This document shows, in pieces, positions 51,001 through 53,979 of a stretch of DNA of 53,979 nucleotides. Made by a program: the position numbers and the translations under genes. A model generated the notes under the pieces. That model had not been told where the DNA came from and searched no databases. It saw only the letters and a program-made list of their open reading frames with translations. The DNA comes from JBBQSV01 sp038213615 (GTDB lineage Bacteria > Patescibacteriota > Saccharimonadia > Saccharimonadales > OMJO01), in assembly GCA_038213615.1 (NCBI GenBank), contig JBBQSV010000002.1, forward strand, positions 1-53,979, written 5' to 3'. The number at the start of each line of letters is the position of its first letter. Positions within the stretch are counted from its first letter, which is position 1.

Positions 51001-51120
51001 ACACCCGAGATAGTAGATCCACGGACTGGAGCCGTTACTACGCCCGCTGGACCGTACAGTGGCCGCTGGGAAGAGCTGGCCGCTCGACCACCTGATCCAC
51101 GAAATCCGCTGCTACCATAG
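48079..51120 (+). CDS. VirB6/TrbL-like T4SS inner-membrane protein
   Basis: 1013 residues. Signal peptide (to about 30), an ectodomain of about 390 residues with many Cys, then about six to eight membrane segments (roughly 425-690), and a 320-residue Ala/Gln-rich helical cytoplasmic tail. VirB6-like proteins form the channel part of T4SS machines. The large ectodomain and tail are extended compared with classical VirB6. The start is probably leaderless. Confidence 0.8.
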   Translation: MRKKLFLWFGLLLISLGLALPLLKPTAIAASTNNDGVTDLKRRQLHTYADCLAQINTSGEISKPDGLFKNFNDRLNGDTGSYGSKQATVVGLDRDTTNGVVSCYSAIRDGEHALDNLTFTSDAIRNYMVEKLTGYCFSKCLYTSGKAVTGTTKIPLDKVQYHLSLLKNRVGQAESKFDPPSNYLIASRVLKMYSVCYNVTTKPPSGSYDGLTMDGGWLIKRGAHDTLAQAVAKGIITHTRTAHLTAHFDEYYVGDINLNYLASLPFESDASLDGGDDFYPMGDDSVASQGRFKNEFINCDYIKNHKKDVLKDVSISSTGAIVLKGSDGNPNITASGSGTNGTTIGELKCDVSINPLTWFVCPLVSLANTALQTFDSAISNRLCIDTSKVFNISGKSGATTGNCANSSSDPSAGADSSQAFYAAWNGFRIIAVSMLVLIGLVMVISQAFAIGPFDAYTVKKVLPRLLVAVIMISASWYAMQFLINMSNDLGVGVRAAIETPFSNLGNPHLNTSIISGGAVAGAVAFVALGPLGMLSFALIGLVAVIIAFAVIVIREMVILFLVILSPIAIVAYILPGTQKVWKLWWDTFSRGLLMFPIIEGFIAMGHAFAVVSYVDDKSLLAQMVTFVAYFGPYFALPMAFKLAGGAIGNISGMVNDRSRGILDRSRKYREGQVTKNTAKLWAGERFQGKSYIPGSRRLASRLNATTSRAGVKNFGFGRIGQESLKQKHALAAAEFAKSAAGQASQNNDGLLRAQTYANEIEARAGLTRDFRMNAADVDTAVAAAKANNGFGAVRQRYAAQQLGRSSTGYEDLTQVAQTIARVSANQSERHGLAGQINYDTKAANRHDLAPGVGQLSGLADAAANGNLTGAMLAEAATAAAGNFDAVTILRSSPQEVVNITQALTQRLGNQWAEANNAALPQAQRDAAMDQVLQTGAQISQLNAAKGYASPANQQTVNAMLHQTAAIRAAMGPMVTPEIVDPRTGAVTTPAGPYSGRWEELAARPPDPRNPLLP

Positions 51121-51129
51121 GAGTAAATT

Positions 51130-52071
51130 ATGGCAACATATAAAGTAATCCAAGACATCGAGGCCGAGGACAAGCTACTAGGCCCACTGAGTATGCGCCA
51201 GCTGATCTATGCAGCCATAGCAGTTAGTTCGATCTTTCTGGCTTATCAGCTAGCACTCCATGTTAAGTGGTTTTTGGCGGTGCCGTTCTTGCCAATAATC
51301 GGACTGTTCGGCCTGCTGGCCGCACCGTTTGGGCATGACCAATCGTCCGAAATTTGGCTGCTAGCCAAGGTCCGTTTTTTACTAAAACCCAGGAGCCGTA
51401 TCTGGGATCAAAACGGCATCAAGCAGCTGGTCACCATCACCGTCCCCAAACGTGTAGAACAGCGCCTAACCAACGGCATGGACCAGTCCGAGGTCGCCAG
51501 TCGTCTGCAGGCCCTAGCTAGTACTCTAGATAGCCGTGGTTGGGCCATAAAGAACGCCGCCGTAAACCTAGCCAGCCAGCCATCCTACATTGGCCAGGCT
51601 AGTTCAGACCGCCTGGTAGCACCCAGCAGCATGCCCCAAGACGTGCCCTCTATCGACATTAACGCCAGCGACGACATTTTAGATGCCGCCAGCAACGCTA
51701 CCGCCCAGCACCTAGATCAGTTAATTAACGCCTCGGCCCAAGATCACAAACAAAGAGTCGTGGAGCAGCTACAAAACCCACACGCTGCCCAGCAGCTGCC
51801 CAGCAAAGATAGCCCCTGGTTCATGGACAGTAGCAAGATCACCAACTCTGCCAAATCAGTTACCAAAAAGGCCAAGGGTGCCAAAGACAAGCTAAAAGAA
51901 TCTGTGAAACACCGGGCCGCCAAACCCAAAACCTCCACGACACCATCGGTGGATCCTGTTATACTAGAACTCGCCAACCGTAACGACTTTGACGTGGCAA
52001 CACTGTCGCGCCAAGCCCAAAAAGACCATGGGCAATCAACGGACGGCGAAGTTATTGTACCGCTAAGGTAG
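51130..52071 (+). CDS. PrgI family T4SS membrane protein
   Basis: 313 residues. Residues 1-95 form a PrgI domain: YKVIQDIEAEDKLLGPLSMRQL before two membrane segments, as in VirB3-like partners of VirB4. The rest is a polar, mostly helical cytoplasmic extension. AGGAG site, 9-base gap after the VirB6-like gene. Confidence 0.88.
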   Translation: MATYKVIQDIEAEDKLLGPLSMRQLIYAAIAVSSIFLAYQLALHVKWFLAVPFLPIIGLFGLLAAPFGHDQSSEIWLLAKVRFLLKPRSRIWDQNGIKQLVTITVPKRVEQRLTNGMDQSEVASRLQALASTLDSRGWAIKNAAVNLASQPSYIGQASSDRLVAPSSMPQDVPSIDINASDDILDAASNATAQHLDQLINASAQDHKQRVVEQLQNPHAAQQLPSKDSPWFMDSSKITNSAKSVTKKAKGAKDKLKESVKHRAAKPKTSTTPSVDPVILELANRNDFDVATLSRQAQKDHGQSTDGEVIVPLR

Positions 52072-52112
52072 CTCGGTAAATTATCAACGTAACTAGGTGG
52101 GCTAATTTATAA

Positions 52113-53063
52113 ATGGATCCAAATCTGAACCAAATCCAGACCCCTCAACCAGCCGGCCAGCCCGGCCAGCCCGACCTGCCGCCTACTGCTGCCCCTCAGT
52201 CGCTCGGCCAACCACCTATTGTCGACGCCGCCACTTACCAACCGCCGGCCTTTGGGCAAGTGCCGGTGGCACCGGGTGCAGTGGTTAGCGGCGACCAAGG
52301 CACACAGGCCCCACCGACCATTCACCCTATTAGCAGTAACCCCAACAGCACCCAGAACACCTTGCAAATTGCCGAGATCCGCGACGGAATAGTTATTATG
52401 AATGACGGGTCATTTAGGTCAGTAGTGATGGCGAAATCTATCAACTTTGACCTGATGAGCCCAGAAGAGCGCGAAGCCGTAGAATTTTCTTACCAGGGTT
52501 TTTTGAACTCACTGTATTTTCCGATCCAAATATTTATCAGATCACAAAAGGTTGACCTGCGCCCATACATTGACCGTCTAGACAAAATTCGTTCCGAACA
52601 GGACAACATGCTACTGTCGGTACTGATGGAAGATTACCTGGGTTTCATGACCCAGCTGGCTCAGCAAACCAATATCATGGATAAAAAATTCTACGTGGTT
52701 ATACCATATTTTCCAATTGCTGATATCCAACGAGCCATCACACAGAGCAAAAACTTCTTTACCGGCCTGGCCGGGCTATTCAGTAAAAAAGAGCAGCACG
52801 TAGTGATCAACGAGGCCGACCTGGCTAAGGCTAAGGACGAGCTACGTAACCGTGTGCAATCGATTTTAGCCGGACTGCAACAGTGCGGAATCCAGGGCTT
52901 ACCACTCGACACCCAAGAACTGATCGAGCTGTATTACGACACCTATAACCCCGACACCGCCACCCGCCAAAAGCTGAAAAATTTTGATGATCTATCAACA
53001 CCCATGGTCACTAAAGGCCAGGGGCCCGCCCCACAACCAGATCTAAATGGAGGGACCTTGTAA
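52113..53063 (+). CDS. TraC-like T4SS protein
   Basis: 316 residues. A Pro/Gln-rich N-terminus of about 75 residues precedes a domain (about 85-290) of the TraC/VirB4 N-terminal type: IRDGIVIMNDGSFRSVVMAKSINFDLMS in two strands, and LPLDTQELIELYYDTYNP. No ATPase motif is present. It would cover the N-terminal part of the ATPase as a separate protein. Confidence 0.8.
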   Translation: MDPNLNQIQTPQPAGQPGQPDLPPTAAPQSLGQPPIVDAATYQPPAFGQVPVAPGAVVSGDQGTQAPPTIHPISSNPNSTQNTLQIAEIRDGIVIMNDGSFRSVVMAKSINFDLMSPEEREAVEFSYQGFLNSLYFPIQIFIRSQKVDLRPYIDRLDKIRSEQDNMLLSVLMEDYLGFMTQLAQQTNIMDKKFYVVIPYFPIADIQRAITQSKNFFTGLAGLFSKKEQHVVINEADLAKAKDELRNRVQSILAGLQQCGIQGLPLDTQELIELYYDTYNPDTATRQKLKNFDDLSTPMVTKGQGPAPQPDLNGGTL

Positions 53064-53184
53064 TGATTCACTACGCTCATCATTTGGTAGATAGTAGACG
53101 GGATATGGCAGCTGGCCAAACACTACCCCCCGCCTACCATCTTCTGCCTACCATCTTCTGCCTTCAAATGCCGGAGGCAAGCTA

Positions 53185-53979
53185 ATGGCATTCGGCAAAC
53201 CCAAAATAGATCCGGTGGCCATGGCCGAACAGCAACGCCAGATGGAGCAACAAGAGGTCAATGCCGCCTTTCAAAAGGGCGTGACCGCCTTAAGGGATTT
53301 TATTGCCCCTAGTTCTATCAACTTCCAGGGGTCGTACTTTCAAATTGGTACTCGGTTCGCCCGGACTTACTACGTTTACGGCTACCCCCGCCAAGTCTAC
53401 ACTGGCTGGCTAAGCAGCATGATAAACCTGGACGAGGTGGTTGACATATCGATGGCTATTTATCCGGTAGAGAGTCAAGTGGTGCTAGAAAACTTGCGCA
53501 AAAAAGTGGGTCAGCTAGAAGCTGGCATCCAGATAGATGCCGAGAAGGGGCGGGTTCGTGACCCAGGCAAGCAAGCGGCTATCATCGATGCCGAAGAGAT
53601 TCGTGATAAGTTGCAGGTGGGCGAAGAGCGGTTTTTCCGCTTTGGGCTGTACTTTACTATTTACGGATCGTCTATGGACGAACTAGAGTTTGTATCGCAC
53701 AAAGTCGAGTCCATGCTGGGCCAGCAACTGGTTTATTCCAAGGCCGCTACGTCTCAGCAAGAGCAAGGGCTCAGCAGCACCGTACCGCAGTTTACTGACC
53801 TGTTGCAGATCAGACGTAACTTTAGCACTGGTGCGTTGAGCACTAGCTTTCCGTTTACCAGTGCCGATCTTAGCCAAGACAGCGGCATTTTGTATGGCAT
53901 CAACATGCATAACTCTGGGTTGGTGATCTTTGACCGGTTTAGCCTAGAAAACGGCAACTCGGTAGTTTTTGCCAAATCT
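53185..53979 (+). CDS. VirB4-like T4SS ATPase, N-terminal part
   Basis: 265 codons to the window edge, no stop, so the gene is partial; the ATPase motifs lie beyond it. The visible part (FARTYYVYGYPRQVYTGWLS, LQIRRNFSTGALSTSFPFTSADL, FDRFSLENGNSVVFAKS in pieces) matches VirB4/TraC proteins up to just before the Walker A loop. A GGAGG site precedes the ATG. A 14-nt sequence is duplicated in tandem in the gap before it. Confidence 0.85.
   Translation, partial: MAFGKPKIDPVAMAEQQRQMEQQEVNAAFQKGVTALRDFIAPSSINFQGSYFQIGTRFARTYYVYGYPRQVYTGWLSSMINLDEVVDISMAIYPVESQVVLENLRKKVGQLEAGIQIDAEKGRVRDPGKQAAIIDAEEIRDKLQVGEERFFRFGLYFTIYGSSMDELEFVSHKVESMLGQQLVYSKAATSQQEQGLSSTVPQFTDLLQIRRNFSTGALSTSFPFTSADLSQDSGILYGINMHNSGLVIFDRFSLENGNSVVFAKS

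Overview
The window looks like a chromosomal segment of a Patescibacteria/CPR bacterium, most likely Candidatus Saccharibacteria (TM7). The main evidence is a divergent type IV secretion/pilus locus at the right end: six small T4SS-pilin paralogs on one strand face a VirB6-like protein, PrgI, a TraC-like protein and VirB4. Small compact genes, many leaderless starts and several membrane-anchored surface proteins of unknown function fit this. UGA is used as a stop (PadR, Hsp20, several pilins), which argues against the recoded Gracilibacteria/SR1 lineages. The assignment is inference from gene content; no 16S gene is present.

Layout. 44-675 (-) is a large structured non-coding RNA with its own promoter and terminator. 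0.9-27 kb is core chromosome: arginase-like, MurE, TsaD, ValS with a long structured leader, an XRE-HAD fusion, HIT, three anchored surface proteins on the minus strand and a fourth on the plus strand, a PadR operon, DUF1003-cupredoxin, an Nramp-type transporter and cytidylate kinase. 27.6-42.9 kb is an accessory block that I read as an integrative element. It has two DNA methyltransferases (one fused to ParB), small and large phage terminase subunits but no capsid or portal genes, a set of unrecognised helical proteins, a putative HExxH peptidase, a putative ADP-ribosyltransferase, a metallophosphoesterase, an ADP-ribosylglycohydrolase, an ABC exporter and a large serine recombinase. Two tRNA-Ser genes follow, then ComF, Hsp20 and the pilus locus, which runs off the right edge inside virB4.

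How parts work together. The T4SS/pilus genes probably form one surface machine: pilins transcribed leftward, channel and ATPase rightward from a shared 130-bp divergent region. The accessory block combines DNA modification, packaging and recombination genes with a possible reversible ADP-ribosylation pair. Recurrent regulatory themes are TTGACA-N17-TATAAT promoters, often extended with TGC before the -10, placed only a few bases from the start codon.

Unusual non-coding content: an 84-nt foldable repeat in three copies (2302, 8427, 19794 reversed), a duplicated two-hairpin element (one copy in the hsp20 leader), long perfect inverted repeats beside start codons, a 32-nt perfect palindrome, and three large structured RNA regions (44-675, 9285-9691, 44822-45129) that I could not assign to a known family.
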